A stretch of 64,000 nt of DNA from JANQOH01 sp965200095. GTDB lineage: Bacteria > Pseudomonadota > Alphaproteobacteria > UBA7887. Shown here in pieces: positions 16,867 to 26,022 of the stretch. The translations under genes were made by a program, and so were the position numbers. Each line of letters begins with the position of its first letter. Position 1 is the stretch's first letter. The notes below the pieces were generated by a model. The model was given only the letters and a program-made list of their open reading frames with translations, had not been told where the DNA came from and did not search any database. The stretch lies in contig OZ241350.1 in NCBI GenBank assembly GCA_965200095.1, positions 2,852,001 through 2,916,000 of the forward strand. The letters are read 5' to 3'.

Positions 16867-17337
16867 TCAGCCGCGCTCGCGCATCAGGCGCGCCCTGTCG
16901 CGCTGCCAGCCGCGTTCCCTGACGCGTTCGCGCTTGTCGCGCAAGGTGCGTCCGCGGGCTATGCCGAGTTCGATTTTGGCGCGTCCGGCGCGGTTGAAAT
17001 AGAGGCTCAACGGCACGACGGTATAGCCGCGGCGCTGAATCATTCCCGCGAGCCGGCGGATTTCCCGCCCATGCAACAGGAGCTTCCGCGGGCGCAGCGG
17101 TTCATGGTTGTGACGGCTCGCCGCCGCATAGGCGCCGATATGGGCGTTGACAAGGAACATCTCGCCGTCGCGCTCCTCGGCATAGGCGTCGCCGAGACTG
17201 GCGCGACCCTCGCGGAGCGACTTGACTTCGGTCCCCGCCAGGACGAGGCCGGCCTCGAGGCGTTCCTCAATGAAATAACCGTGGAACGCCTTGCGGTTGC
17301 GCGCAACCGTCCGGTCGTTCAGGTCGCCGCCCGCCAT
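16867..17337 (-). CDS. smpB: SsrA-binding protein SmpB
   Basis: A 156-residue tmRNA partner in trans-translation, which rescues stalled ribosomes. The whole family pattern is present: VARNRKAFHGYFIEERLEAGLVL, GTEVKSLREGRASLGDAYAEE, LVNAHIGAY, RPRKLLLHGREI and TVVPLSLYFNRAGRAKIELGIARG, with a basic C-terminal tail. The start at 17337 (MAGGDLNDRT) lies within the end of dapA (19-bp overlap), so the two are coupled. dapA-smpB is a common alphaproteobacterial order. Confidence 0.97.
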   Translation of the reverse strand: MAGGDLNDRTVARNRKAFHGYFIEERLEAGLVLAGTEVKSLREGRASLGDAYAEERDGEMFLVNAHIGAYAAASRHNHEPLRPRKLLLHGREIRRLAGMIQRRGYTVVPLSLYFNRAGRAKIELGIARGRTLRDKRERVRERGWQRDRARLMRERG

Positions 17338-18224
17338 CGCCGCACATTCTCGCCGAGCAGACCCGCCGACACCAGCGCGCCGCGCACTTTCTCGCGCGTC
17401 GCCTCGCCGACCGGGACCAGCGGAAGGCGCAGGTCCCCGGAACACAGGCCGAGCAGTTCGGCCGCGTATTTCACCGGCGCGGGGCTGGTCTCGTCGAACA
17501 GATGGGTGTGCAGCGGCATCAATTTTTCATGGAGCGAAAGCGCCCGCGCCGTGTCGCCGGCGCGCCAGGCGTTCTGCATCTCCGCGCACAGCGCCGGCGC
17601 CACGTTGGCGGTCACCGAAATGCACCCGTCGCCGCCTTGCGCGAGATAGGAGAGCGCGGTTCCGTCCTCGCCGGAGAGGCGGCGCCAGTCTCCCTCTATC
17701 GCCAGCCGCTCAAGCATCGGCCGCGTCATGTCGGCGGTCGCGTCCTTGACGCCGACGATGTTCGGTATCTCCGCCAGCGCCGCCATCGTCTCCACGGACA
17801 TGTTCACCACCGACCGGCCGGGGATGTTGTAGATGACGATGGGAATGTCGGCGGCTGCGGCGACCGCCTCGTAATGTTTGCGGAGCCCCGCCTGGGTCGG
17901 CTTGTTGTAGTAGGGCGTCACCACCAGCGCGCCGTCGGCGCCGGCGCCATGGGCGTGGCGGACGAGGGCAACCGCCTCATCGGTGCTGTTGGACCCCGCC
18001 CCGGCGATGACGGGCGCCCGCCCGCCCGCGGCCTCGATGCAGAGTTCGGTCACGCGGCGGTGCTCGGCGTGATCGAGGGTGGGAGATTCCCCGGTGGTGC
18101 CGCAGGGCACCAGCCCGTGGGAGCCTTGGGCGATCTGCCAGTCGACGAGCTCCTGAAAGGTCTTTTCGGCGACCTTGCCGTTCTCGAACGGCGTGATCAG
18201 GGCGGTTATCGAACCGTGGAACAT
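17319..18224 (-). CDS. dapA: 4-hydroxy-tetrahydrodipicolinate synthase
   Basis: A 301-residue class I aldolase that condenses pyruvate with aspartate semialdehyde in lysine/diaminopimelate synthesis. The Schiff-base lysine is K160 (IVGVKDAT), the catalytic tyrosine Y132 (IVIYNIPGR), and the threonines lie in GTTGESPTL (42-50). The ATG at 18224 follows AAGGAGA at good spacing. It is the first gene of dapA-smpB and diverges from the fused E1 gene. Confidence 0.97.
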   Translation of the reverse strand: MFHGSITALITPFENGKVAEKTFQELVDWQIAQGSHGLVPCGTTGESPTLDHAEHRRVTELCIEAAGGRAPVIAGAGSNSTDEAVALVRHAHGAGADGALVVTPYYNKPTQAGLRKHYEAVAAAADIPIVIYNIPGRSVVNMSVETMAALAEIPNIVGVKDATADMTRPMLERLAIEGDWRRLSGEDGTALSYLAQGGDGCISVTANVAPALCAEMQNAWRAGDTARALSLHEKLMPLHTHLFDETSPAPVKYAAELLGLCSGDLRLPLVPVGEATREKVRGALVSAGLLGENVRRWRAAT

Positions 18225-18382
18225 CGCGTTCTCCTTGCCGCTCTCTCCGGCGCCGGGCGCACCGGCGAGCCGGTGCGAGCATAGGCGTTCCGCCCGGCGC
18301 CGGCAATCGCGACCGCGGGGGCGCAATCTGCTAGGGTCGCGCCACGAGTTGAACGGCGCGGGGCGCCGCAGGGAGGGCAGCC

Positions 18383-20389
18383 ATGACGACGGCGACGGAA
18401 CGGGCGCGCGACAACCGGCAACTGCCGGCCGAACGTCTCGAGGCGATGTACACCACCATGAAGCGCATACGCGCCTTCGAACAGCGGACCTTCGAACTGT
18501 TCAACGAAGGGGTGGTGAAGGGCACCGCGCACAGCTACATGGGCGAAGAGGCCATCGCCGCCGGGGTTTGCGCGGCGCTGACCGAGAAGGACTACATCGC
18601 GAGTTATCACCGCGGTCACGGCCACTGCATCGCCAAGGGCGCCAGCGTCGACCGGATGATGGCCGAACTGATGGGCCGCGAGACGGGCTATTGCCGCGGC
18701 CTCGGCGGCTCGATGCACATCGCCGACATGAACCTCAACATCCTCGGCGCCAACGGCATCGTCGGCGCCGCCATGCCGCTGGCGGTCGGCGCCGGTCTGG
18801 CCTCCAGGCTTCGCAAGGAGGGGCAGGTCTCCATCGCTTTCTTCGGCGACGGCGCCAACAACCAGGGCGTGTTCCACGAATCGCTGAATCTCGCCTCGGT
18901 GTGGAAATTGCCGGTGATCTTCGTGTGCGAGAACAATCAATACGCGCTGTCGACCTCCTACAGGCAGACCACCGCGGTGGAGCGGGTCGCGATGCGCGCC
19001 CCGGCCTACGACATTCCGGGGATCACCATCGACGGCAACGACGCGACCGAGGTCTTCCTCGTCGTTTCCGAGGCCATCGAGCGCGCCCGCGCCGGCGACG
19101 GCCCGACGCTCGTCGAGGCGATGACCTATCGCTGGGGCCAGCATTCCATGCGGGCCAATCTGCGCGACCCCCGCCCCGAAGACGAGTTCGAGGAGTGGAA
19201 GGCGCGCGACCCCATCGTCGTGATGGAAAAGAACCTCGACGAAGCGGACGCGGTCAGCGGCGAGCGGATCGACGAAATCGGCGAGGCGGTGGCGAGCGAG
19301 CTCGAGGCGGCGGTGACCTTCGGGACGGGCAGCCCCGAACCGTCGGTCCAGACGATGCGCCAGGCGGTCTACGCGCCGCACGCCCAACCCGTCGAGCCCG
19401 GCCCCGGAGAAGGCCGCGAGATCTCCTTCGTCGAAGCCCTCAACGAGGCCATCCGCGGCGAGATGGAGCGCGACGAAGCGGTGTTCCTGATGGGCGAGGA
19501 TGTGGGCCTCACCGGGGGCATTTTCCAGGTCTCGAAAGGTTTGATCGAGGCGTTCGGCGAGGAGCGGGTGCGCGATACGCCGATCTCGGAAGCGAGTTTC
19601 GTGGGCTGCGGAGTCGGCGCGGCGATCGCGGGGATGCGCCCGATCGTCGAGATTCAAATCTTCGATTTCGTCGCGCTCACGATGGACATGCTGGTCAACC
19701 AGGCGGCGAAGTTCCGCTTCATGCTCGGCGGCAAGCCCAACGTGCCGCTGGTGGTGCGCGGCCCGCAGGGCGGCGGCATCCGCCTCGCCGCCCAGCACAG
19801 CCAGAGCCTGGAAGCCTGGTTCACCCATGTTCCGGGGCTGGTCGTGATGGCCCCGTCGACCCCCTACGACGCCAAGGGCCTGCTCGTCTCGGCGATCCGC
19901 GACGACAACCCGGTGATCTTCCTCGAGTCGAAGATGCTCTATCTCGGCCAGCCGGGACCGGCGCCGGAAGAGCACTACGCCATCCCCATCGGCAAGGCGG
20001 ACATCAAGCGCGAAGGCGGCGACGTGACGCTGGTCGCCACCGCCTCCATGGTGCCGCGCGCTCTCTCGGCGGCGACGGTGCTGGAGCGCGAGGGCATCGA
20101 TGTCGAGGTCGTCGATCCGCGCACTCTCAAGCCCCTCGACGAGGAGGCCATCGTGGCGTCGGTCAGGAAGACGAACCGGCTCGCCGTGGTCCACGAGGCG
20201 TGGCGCAACGGAGGGTTCGGCGCCGAGGTCGCGGCGATGGCGGTCGAAAAGGCCTTCGACTATCTGGACGCGCCCGTGGCGCGCATCGGCGCTCTGGACA
20301 CGCCGATGCCCTACAATGACGAGCTCGAGCGGGCGACGATCCCGTCGCAGGACCGCATCGTCGAGGAGGTGCGCGCGCTCATGGGCTGA
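18383..20389 (+). CDS. Fused alpha-beta thiamine-diphosphate E1 component (2-oxo acid/acetoin dehydrogenase type)
   Basis: A 668-residue fusion. Residues 1 to about 340 are an E1-alpha: RIRAFEQRTFELF, TPP/Mg motif GDGANNQGVFHESLNL (155-170), closing VCENNQYALST. Residues from about 355 are an E1-beta: ISFVEALNEAIRGEM, FLMGEDVGLTGGIF, PISEASFVGCGVGAAIAGMRPIVEIQ, LVVRGPQGGGIRLAAQHSQS and ending EEVRALMG. The ATG at 18383 follows AGGGAGG. E2 and E3 genes are not in this stretch, so the 2-oxo acid (pyruvate, branched-chain or acetoin) cannot be assigned. The single-chain architecture is known in several bacteria but is less common than split subunits. Confidence 0.9.
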   Translation: MTTATERARDNRQLPAERLEAMYTTMKRIRAFEQRTFELFNEGVVKGTAHSYMGEEAIAAGVCAALTEKDYIASYHRGHGHCIAKGASVDRMMAELMGRETGYCRGLGGSMHIADMNLNILGANGIVGAAMPLAVGAGLASRLRKEGQVSIAFFGDGANNQGVFHESLNLASVWKLPVIFVCENNQYALSTSYRQTTAVERVAMRAPAYDIPGITIDGNDATEVFLVVSEAIERARAGDGPTLVEAMTYRWGQHSMRANLRDPRPEDEFEEWKARDPIVVMEKNLDEADAVSGERIDEIGEAVASELEAAVTFGTGSPEPSVQTMRQAVYAPHAQPVEPGPGEGREISFVEALNEAIRGEMERDEAVFLMGEDVGLTGGIFQVSKGLIEAFGEERVRDTPISEASFVGCGVGAAIAGMRPIVEIQIFDFVALTMDMLVNQAAKFRFMLGGKPNVPLVVRGPQGGGIRLAAQHSQSLEAWFTHVPGLVVMAPSTPYDAKGLLVSAIRDDNPVIFLESKMLYLGQPGPAPEEHYAIPIGKADIKREGGDVTLVATASMVPRALSAATVLEREGIDVEVVDPRTLKPLDEEAIVASVRKTNRLAVVHEAWRNGGFGAEVAAMAVEKAFDYLDAPVARIGALDTPMPYNDELERATIPSQDRIVEEVRALMG

Positions 20390-20424
20390 CAGCGCCGCGC
20401 GCGCCGCGGGAGGAGGGCCGGCCG

Positions 20425-20985
20425 TTGCAGGAGCGTTATCGCCCCGGGCTGCGTGTTCTGCACTGGCTCATGGCGGCCGGCTTCCTGTTCATGTGGCTGT
20501 GCGGATACGTCATGACATCGGTCGCCGGGGAGGACACGCCGCTTCAGGAGGCCCTGTTCGCGGCGCATATATCGGTGGGCGTGACGTTGCTCTGGCTGCT
20601 GTTCGCCCGCGTGGCGATGCGCTGTCTCGCCGCCGCGCCGCCCCTGCCGGGCGCCCTCCCCCGCTTCGACCGCGCGGCCGTCCGGGCCGGCCATGTCGCT
20701 CTGTACGTTCTGCCGCTGGCGGCCGTCGCCGCCGGTTGGGCCGAGACCGATTTCGGCGGCCACGGCGTCGAATGGTTCGGCGTGGCGATGCCGAAATTGT
20801 TCCCGACCGTGGAGACCGAAGCGGAGTTCGGCGCGGAGACGCTGGCCGGCGCCGTGCACGGCCTGCTCGCATGGACCATGGCCCTCCTCGCCTCGCTGCA
20901 CGTTGCCGCCGTCGTCAAGCATCGCTGGATCGACGGGATCGATCTGCTGCCGCGGATGACCTGCGACAGGAAGTCGCGACGCTGA
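20425..20985 (+). CDS. Cytochrome b561-type di-heme membrane protein
   Basis: A 186-residue four-helix membrane cytochrome. Candidate heme ligands are the histidines in VLHWLMAAGF, FAAHISVGV, AVHGLLAW and SLHVAAVVKHRW. The start is a TTG at 20425, supported by AGGAGG eight bases upstream; no ATG fits before the first helix. Bacterial members oxidise ubiquinol or superoxide. It follows the fused E1 gene by 35 bp and converges with the TOMM genes. Confidence 0.85.
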   Translation: MQERYRPGLRVLHWLMAAGFLFMWLCGYVMTSVAGEDTPLQEALFAAHISVGVTLLWLLFARVAMRCLAAAPPLPGALPRFDRAAVRAGHVALYVLPLAAVAAGWAETDFGGHGVEWFGVAMPKLFPTVETEAEFGAETLAGAVHGLLAWTMALLASLHVAAVVKHRWIDGIDLLPRMTCDRKSRR

Positions 20986-20996
20986 CGGCAGGGCGC

Positions 20997-22436
20997 TCAG
21001 GAGTCTCGTTCGCGGCTGTCTTTCGCGCCGGAACGCGGGAGGAGGCGCGGGTCCGGCGGCGGATTGGAGGCGGGACGGCCGCCGAGGATGAAATCGCCGA
21101 CCGTCCCCTCGATCAGCGGGTCGAGCCCGGTGGCGCGCGCGAACCGCGCCGCATCGCCCGACCCGACCCCGCAGGGCGACAGTCCGAGCTCCGTCGCCGC
21201 CAGATAGAGCGTCTGGTACAGGGCGCCGGTATTGCGCAGGATGACGCCATAGGCGATCGACCTGTATTTCCACATCACGCGCGAGAAACGCGCGGCGATC
21301 GCCAGGACGATCTGCGGTTTCGCGACGCCCCCCGTGGCGAAATGGGCGTCGGCGAACATCCCGTTCACATCCGGCGTGCGGCCCGAGACGCGCGTCAACG
21401 CATGTTCGGCGGCGTCGTAGTGGTAAAGGCCCGCGTCCAGGCCGTCGCAGCGGTCGACCGCCGGATAGATTTCGAGTTCGTAGCTCGCGCCGCCATTGGG
21501 ACAGGGCCTGGTCGAAACCTCGAACGGGGATGTCTTGCCGGCGCCGTCGGCGACCGAGATGGTCCGGAAACTCCGCACCCGCGCGGCGCGGTCGAGCAGC
21601 GCGCCGAGGTCGTGCAGCGAGATCGGGCGCTCCTCGTCGTAATGGCGCACCGACCGGCGGCGTTCGAGCACCCCGGCGAAGCTCTCCTCTCCGGCGTCGT
21701 TCGGAGCGCGCGCCAGCGGGATGCGTTCGCCCGGCCAGGGGGCGCGCCGCGCCGGCGGCGGCGGAATCTCGCCGATAAAGGGGAACACGCCGCCGGACGG
21801 ATCGCGGTGGAAGCCCCGGCGGTTGTGGACGTGGAACGACAGGTCGTGGAACTCCCACTGCGCTATCGCGTCGCGGCGTGCGGCATCGGCGGGCGGCGCG
21901 GCGAGGAACCCGGCCCCGGCGAGCGCGCGGCGGACGACAGGGGCGTCGAGGGCGGCAAGGTCCGCAAGCCTGAGGCGCGCGCCGGCAAGCGGCGATTCCA
22001 GCAGCCACGCGCCGGCGTCGCGACGCAGGCAGGCGAAGCGGTCCAGTTCGGTGTCGGCGGGGGGGGGATCGGGGGTGAGTTGCGGCGCCCAGCCCTCCCA
22101 TTGCGGCAGCAGCGCCGCGCGTTCCCCGGTTTCGTCGACGAGCGGGAAATAGACGAACCCCCATCGATTCAGGTCCTGGAGAAAGAGCATCCAGGCCGCC
22201 CCACGCCCGGCGCCGCCGGCGCGGATGACGGCGTCGCGCAGTCCGGCGAGCGGCGCGCCTTCCGCGAGGAGAACCCCGGCGGCGTCGAAATCCTCGGCCC
22301 AGGCGGCCAGGGGCGGCGTCGCGCCCGCGGGCCCGACGAGGACGAAGCACGACTCGTCGCGGGATTTCGCGAGCCTCCACCCGGGTTGCAGACGGACGCG
22401 GACCGCAGGCTCGGACGTCAGGGCGAGAAAACTCAT
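20997..22436 (-). CDS. SagB-type FMN dehydrogenase of a TOMM (azole RiPP) cassette
   Basis: A 479-residue protein. Its C-terminal half (from about residue 260) is a nitroreductase-fold SagB/ThcOx domain: VLERRRSVRHYDEERPIS, LLDRAARV, RPCPNGGASYELEIYPAV, GLYHYDAAEHAL, LRNTGALYQTLYLAATELGLSPCGVGSG. These enzymes oxidise azolines to azoles on ribosomal peptides, using FMN. The N-terminal half is not recognised and probably interacts with peptide or cyclase. The ATG at 22436 lies 16 bp after the stop of the cyclodehydratase gene, so the two form one operon. Confidence 0.87.
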   Translation of the reverse strand: MSFLALTSEPAVRVRLQPGWRLAKSRDESCFVLVGPAGATPPLAAWAEDFDAAGVLLAEGAPLAGLRDAVIRAGGAGRGAAWMLFLQDLNRWGFVYFPLVDETGERAALLPQWEGWAPQLTPDPPPADTELDRFACLRRDAGAWLLESPLAGARLRLADLAALDAPVVRRALAGAGFLAAPPADAARRDAIAQWEFHDLSFHVHNRRGFHRDPSGGVFPFIGEIPPPPARRAPWPGERIPLARAPNDAGEESFAGVLERRRSVRHYDEERPISLHDLGALLDRAARVRSFRTISVADGAGKTSPFEVSTRPCPNGGASYELEIYPAVDRCDGLDAGLYHYDAAEHALTRVSGRTPDVNGMFADAHFATGGVAKPQIVLAIAARFSRVMWKYRSIAYGVILRNTGALYQTLYLAATELGLSPCGVGSGDAARFARATGLDPLIEGTVGDFILGGRPASNPPPDPRLLPRSGAKDSRERDS

Positions 22437-22452
22437 GGCGGCGCCCCCGCTC

Positions 22453-24795
22453 TCATACGAAGACCCAGAGCGGATTGAGGTCCTCTTCGGCGACGGGCGC
22501 GTCGCGCCAGCCCAATTCGACCGGCACGTCGTAGAGCCGCCCGGGCGCGAAACGCGCCCAGAAGTGACGCAGTCCCGGCACGATGGTCCGCGCCACCGGC
22601 ATGCCGATGTCGGGCCTCGTCTGGTCGAGCGCCAGGAATTCCATGCCCCTGGATTCGACGAGCGCGCGGCAGCGTTCGACCTCGTCGCGCAGGTCGTCGA
22701 TCCGCGGCGCCGGATAGTCGGCCTTGCCGCGGCGGGGCGCGTCCGGCGCCGGAGCCAGCCAGGAATGGTCGGCGATCTTCGCCTCGCGCCACCACGAAAG
22801 AACCTCGGGATCGTCTGTCGGATAACCGGATCCCTCCGCCCTCGCCGCGCGCATGGCGCTGAGATGCTGGTTGAGTTCGCACACCGCGCGCATCGCCGCG
22901 ACGTGCGGATCGGAATGGGCGCCCCCAGCGTAAAGGATGTCCTCGGCGTCCTCGGCGGTGCGCCGCGACACCGCGACGAAGGCGGGAACGCCCAGGTCGC
23001 CGGTGGCGTCCAGAACCCATATTTCCCGGTTGTGCGCACGGTAACGGTCCCGCGCGCGGGACAGCCAGGGATCGTCGAAACTTTCGAGATCGACCTCCGG
23101 CAACGCGACCCGGTTGTACCACCAGCAGGCGAAGGCGTCGCGCTCGACCAGTTCGAAAAAGCCCTGGAGGATCGCCTCCTCCAGCGTGTTGCCGGACGCG
23201 CAGCCGTTCGAGTCCGGCGGGCAATAGACGGGTTTGCCGTCGAGCGGCGCGGAGAAATACAACATCGACGTCGGCAGCCAGCGATGGCGCCCGGCCGTCA
23301 GGGACCACACCGGCGACCAGTCGATCTCGGCGTCGGGGTCGAAGCGTTGCGGGACGTAGTTGAACCGCATCCGCCGCGCGTTGATCTCGTCGGCGCATTC
23401 GTATTGCCGGTCGCTGAAATTCTGGACGGCGTTGGGATGGATGGCCTCGCCGTCGGAAAAATCCGCGAAGCGGGCGCGGCGGCGGATTTCGTCGCCGTGG
23501 AAAACTCCCGAATAGCGCTCGACCGCCTCGCACAGCGCGCTCGCCTCGGCCTGTTCGGGCGTGGCGCCCTTGCCCGAACTCCTGGACCGCAAACTGTTGC
23601 GCAACACATGCACGCTGTCGCTCTTCAGGGCGAGGTTGCTGCCCGCCCAATAGACGTGGAGCCACGGGTCGGCCTCGTCGCCGACGCGAGTCAATTCGGT
23701 CACGACACCGCTGACGGGGTCGATCAGATGGCGGAATTTGCGCACCGTCTCCGCCGGCTGCGCCGAACGCAGGCCGCCGCTGTTGCGGACGGGCTTCGGG
23801 TTGGACCGGAGGCGCAGCGGCGTCGGCGCGCGGTCGGGACGATGGAGGCCTTCCTGCCCGCAGGCGGGGCATTGCGGGCGCCGCATCGTCCTGTGGCGGG
23901 CGACGCGAAGGCCGAGGGAATCGAGCGAGCAGACATTGTCGCGAAGCATCGCCGCGTCGCCCAGGACGATCCACCTGGCGATCTCGACGGCGGCGAGGCC
24001 GAGGAAAGCGCGGGCAAAAGGCGGCGGAACGGGCGAGGCGGGGATGCGGGCGGCCTCGCCGAGAGCGTTGCGCAGGAAATTGTCGGTCTCGCCATTGCCG
24101 CGCATCCGGTATTCGAGGCATTTCCAGCACGGCGCGCCGGCGTCGCGCGGCCGGAACACCGGCCCCATGAGCGTCCGCAGGCCCGTCGGCCTGACGAGCG
24201 TCCACGGGACTCCGGACTCGATGTGGCGACGGTTGGTTCCGGCGTGGCTTTCCGTCAGGTAATCGTCGGTTACGAAGACCGCGAGCGCGGGGTCCGCGCC
24301 GCGGCCTGCCGCGACGACTCCCGTTTCGCCCAGCGCCGCGGCGAGGCGGCCGCTTTCGTCGCCGAAGACCGCGACGACGGCGGCGGCGAGGCGCTCTTCG
24401 GCGCGCCGGGGAGAGACCCCGTGGGCGCACCAGAACGCCGCCATGGGGCGGCTCATGGAGAATTCCGCCGATACGACGCGCCCCTTCGACGCCAGCGCGA
24501 CGAGCGCCGTCTGCACCTCGACCCGCGAATACTTTCCGGCGAGGGCGGCCGCGATCTCGCGGCGCGTTCGCGCGCCGTCCAGCAGCGGCAGGATATCGAC
24601 ATAACGCCGCCCGCGGAGCAGAGAGCTGAAGCCTTCCGAGACCAGGAGGGCCGACGCCTCGCCGACGATGCGGAATTCGAGATGCGGCGCAAGCATCGGG
24701 CGCTCCACGAGTCCGCGGTCGGCTTTCGTGACATCGACCGTCGCCCCGCCTTCGGCGAACGCGCCGCCGGACGGGGTTTGCTCGTTCGGAGTCAT
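22453..24795 (-). CDS. Fused TOMM leader-binding/YcaO cyclodehydratase
   Basis: A 780-residue single-chain azoline synthetase. Residues 30 to about 320 form the E1-like leader-binding part with a tetracysteine zinc site C223-x2-C226 / C309-x2-C312 (CWKC, CPAC). From about 350 the YcaO domain follows, with ATP-binding SSGKGATPEQAEASALCEAV (407-426), GNTLEEAILQGFFELVERDAFACWW and VAAMRAVCELNQ. The enzyme converts Cys/Ser/Thr of a precursor peptide to azolines with ATP. It lacks the PxPxP tail of many TOMM YcaO proteins, ending NPLWVFV. The start at 24795 is the first ATG; the frame is open upstream (AAAAAAANPGVALRAVSTV). No convincing precursor gene is nearby. Confidence 0.88.
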   Translation of the reverse strand: MTPNEQTPSGGAFAEGGATVDVTKADRGLVERPMLAPHLEFRIVGEASALLVSEGFSSLLRGRRYVDILPLLDGARTRREIAAALAGKYSRVEVQTALVALASKGRVVSAEFSMSRPMAAFWCAHGVSPRRAEERLAAAVVAVFGDESGRLAAALGETGVVAAGRGADPALAVFVTDDYLTESHAGTNRRHIESGVPWTLVRPTGLRTLMGPVFRPRDAGAPCWKCLEYRMRGNGETDNFLRNALGEAARIPASPVPPPFARAFLGLAAVEIARWIVLGDAAMLRDNVCSLDSLGLRVARHRTMRRPQCPACGQEGLHRPDRAPTPLRLRSNPKPVRNSGGLRSAQPAETVRKFRHLIDPVSGVVTELTRVGDEADPWLHVYWAGSNLALKSDSVHVLRNSLRSRSSGKGATPEQAEASALCEAVERYSGVFHGDEIRRRARFADFSDGEAIHPNAVQNFSDRQYECADEINARRMRFNYVPQRFDPDAEIDWSPVWSLTAGRHRWLPTSMLYFSAPLDGKPVYCPPDSNGCASGNTLEEAILQGFFELVERDAFACWWYNRVALPEVDLESFDDPWLSRARDRYRAHNREIWVLDATGDLGVPAFVAVSRRTAEDAEDILYAGGAHSDPHVAAMRAVCELNQHLSAMRAARAEGSGYPTDDPEVLSWWREAKIADHSWLAPAPDAPRRGKADYPAPRIDDLRDEVERCRALVESRGMEFLALDQTRPDIGMPVARTIVPGLRHFWARFAPGRLYDVPVELGWRDAPVAEEDLNPLWVFV

Positions 24796-24935
24796 CGCCG
24801 CACCGCTCACCGTGGAAACCGCGCGCAACGCGACGCCGGGGTTCGCCGCAGCGGCGGCGGCGGCGCGCCCGGCGAGGCCGGAAGCAGACGCGCTCCCTGC
24901 TTCATGGCGTTGCGCGCCGCCCGTCGACTCCGACT

Positions 24936-24964
24936 CTACTACATGGGCGAAGCCGGAATGTCAA
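24936..24964 (-). promoter_or_regulatory. Sigma70-type promoter for the TOMM operon
   Basis: On the minus strand, consensus TTGACA (24964-24959), a 17-bp spacer and TAGTAG (24941-24936) lie about 140 bp upstream of the cyclodehydratase ATG. The -35 box is only a few bases outside the IS481 left end, so the insertion has removed or replaced anything further upstream. Confidence 0.6.
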
Positions 24965-24978
24965 GCGCGTGTACTGGT

Positions 24979-26022
24979 TCACGACATATGAGACGTGGGG
25001 CGGTCGGTGGGGGTCTCGTTTGCTGTGAGGGATTGAAGGTATTGAGCGGGGGTGCGGTTGTCGAGGGCCTGGTGGGGTCGGAAGTTGTTGAACTCGTCGG
25101 CGAAGGCGTCGACCCAGCGGTTGATTCGGTTGAGGTCGTTGTCGGGGAGGTCCCATGTTGCGTAGAACTCATATCGCCATGCGCCGTTGTTGCGTTCGAC
25201 GGAGCCGTTGAGTTTGGGGGATCGGGGCGGGAGTTCGAAGAGGTCGCTTCCCCTGCGTTGGCATTCGCGTTCGAAGTCGGCTTTGAATTCGGAGCCGCCA
25301 TCGACCTGGATGGCTCGGATGGGGAAGGGCATGTCTTCCTGGAGTTTGTCGAGGAAGCGTTTGGCGTTGTGAGCGGTTGCGCGCCTCCATGCCTGGGCGC
25401 ATGTCCAGCGGGTGACGGGGTCGTATGCGGTGAACTGCTTGATGGTCGGTCGCCCTGCGGTCCGGGTTATGGAGAGGGTGTCGAGCTGGACGATTTCTCC
25501 GGGTTGGGAGGGTTTGCGTCCTTTGGGCAGGCGCGTGGCCCAGGGGCGTTTTCGTCGTGCGGCGCGGGGGGCGTTTCGGCGGAGGTCGGGGACGGGGAAG
25601 ACGTCCCCTTTTTCGACGAGGGTTTTGAGGATGCGGCCGATGGTGCTTTCGCTGGCGTCGAAGCCCTGGCGTTGGATGAGGACGGCGATTTTGGCCTTTC
25701 CCCACATGGGATAGTCGTTGCGGGCCTCGCGCACGGCCGCGACCAGCGCCGGCGCCCATTGCGCCCGGCGCACGCGGCGGGGGCGGCGCGAGAGCGGTTC
25801 GAGGCGTCCGCGTTCGGCGCGCTTTCGCCAGCGGTAGAGGGTCGACAGGGGCACGCCGACCGCAGCCGCCGCCGAGCGGGCGTTCAGGCCGTCTTCGCGG
25901 GCCTGCTTCCAGCGTTCGATGGCGTCGCGTCTGTGCGCCCCTTCGCTACGCTCAGCGGCGCACAGACGCGACGCCAGGCGTGCTCCTTGTGTAATCTGTC
26001 TCGGCAGGCCGATAACCTGCAT
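24979..26022 (-). CDS. IS481-family DDE transposase carrying an in-frame palindromic insert
   Basis: A 347-residue integrase-fold transposase. An N-terminal HTH (NARSAAAAVGVPLSTLYRWRKRAE) is followed by the catalytic core with D in IVQLDTLSI, D in IQVDGGSEFK and E in LNGSVERNNGAWRYE, then the NFRPHQALDNRTPAQYL tail. The ATG at 26022 (MQVIGLPRQIT) is shared with the remnant at 40.6 kb; an earlier in-frame ATG exists at 26085. After PRQIT, 20 residues (QGARLASRLCAAERSEGAHR) are missing from the remnant; they are encoded by a perfect palindrome at 25921-25975. The frame is otherwise intact, so it may be active. Confidence 0.88.
   Translation of the reverse strand: MQVIGLPRQITQGARLASRLCAAERSEGAHRRDAIERWKQAREDGLNARSAAAAVGVPLSTLYRWRKRAERGRLEPLSRRPRRVRRAQWAPALVAAVREARNDYPMWGKAKIAVLIQRQGFDASESTIGRILKTLVEKGDVFPVPDLRRNAPRAARRKRPWATRLPKGRKPSQPGEIVQLDTLSITRTAGRPTIKQFTAYDPVTRWTCAQAWRRATAHNAKRFLDKLQEDMPFPIRAIQVDGGSEFKADFERECQRRGSDLFELPPRSPKLNGSVERNNGAWRYEFYATWDLPDNDLNRINRWVDAFADEFNNFRPHQALDNRTPAQYLQSLTANETPTDRPTSHMS
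25921..25975. repeat. Palindromic element inserted in frame in the transposase gene
   Basis: Perfect 19-bp arms (GGCGTCGCGTCTGTGCGCC and its complement, 25921-25939 and 25957-25975) flank a 17-bp loop containing TTCGCTACGCTC. Against the related remnant at 40.5 kb it accounts for a 60-bp in-frame gain. Confidence 0.85.

Noticed and set aside
24807..24905. A 32-codon minus-strand frame (MKQGARLLPASPGAPPPPLR) as the TOMM precursor
   Set aside because: It is in the right place, downstream of the promoter, but has one Cys, few Ser/Thr, no leader-core division and a weak ribosome site. Not enough to call.
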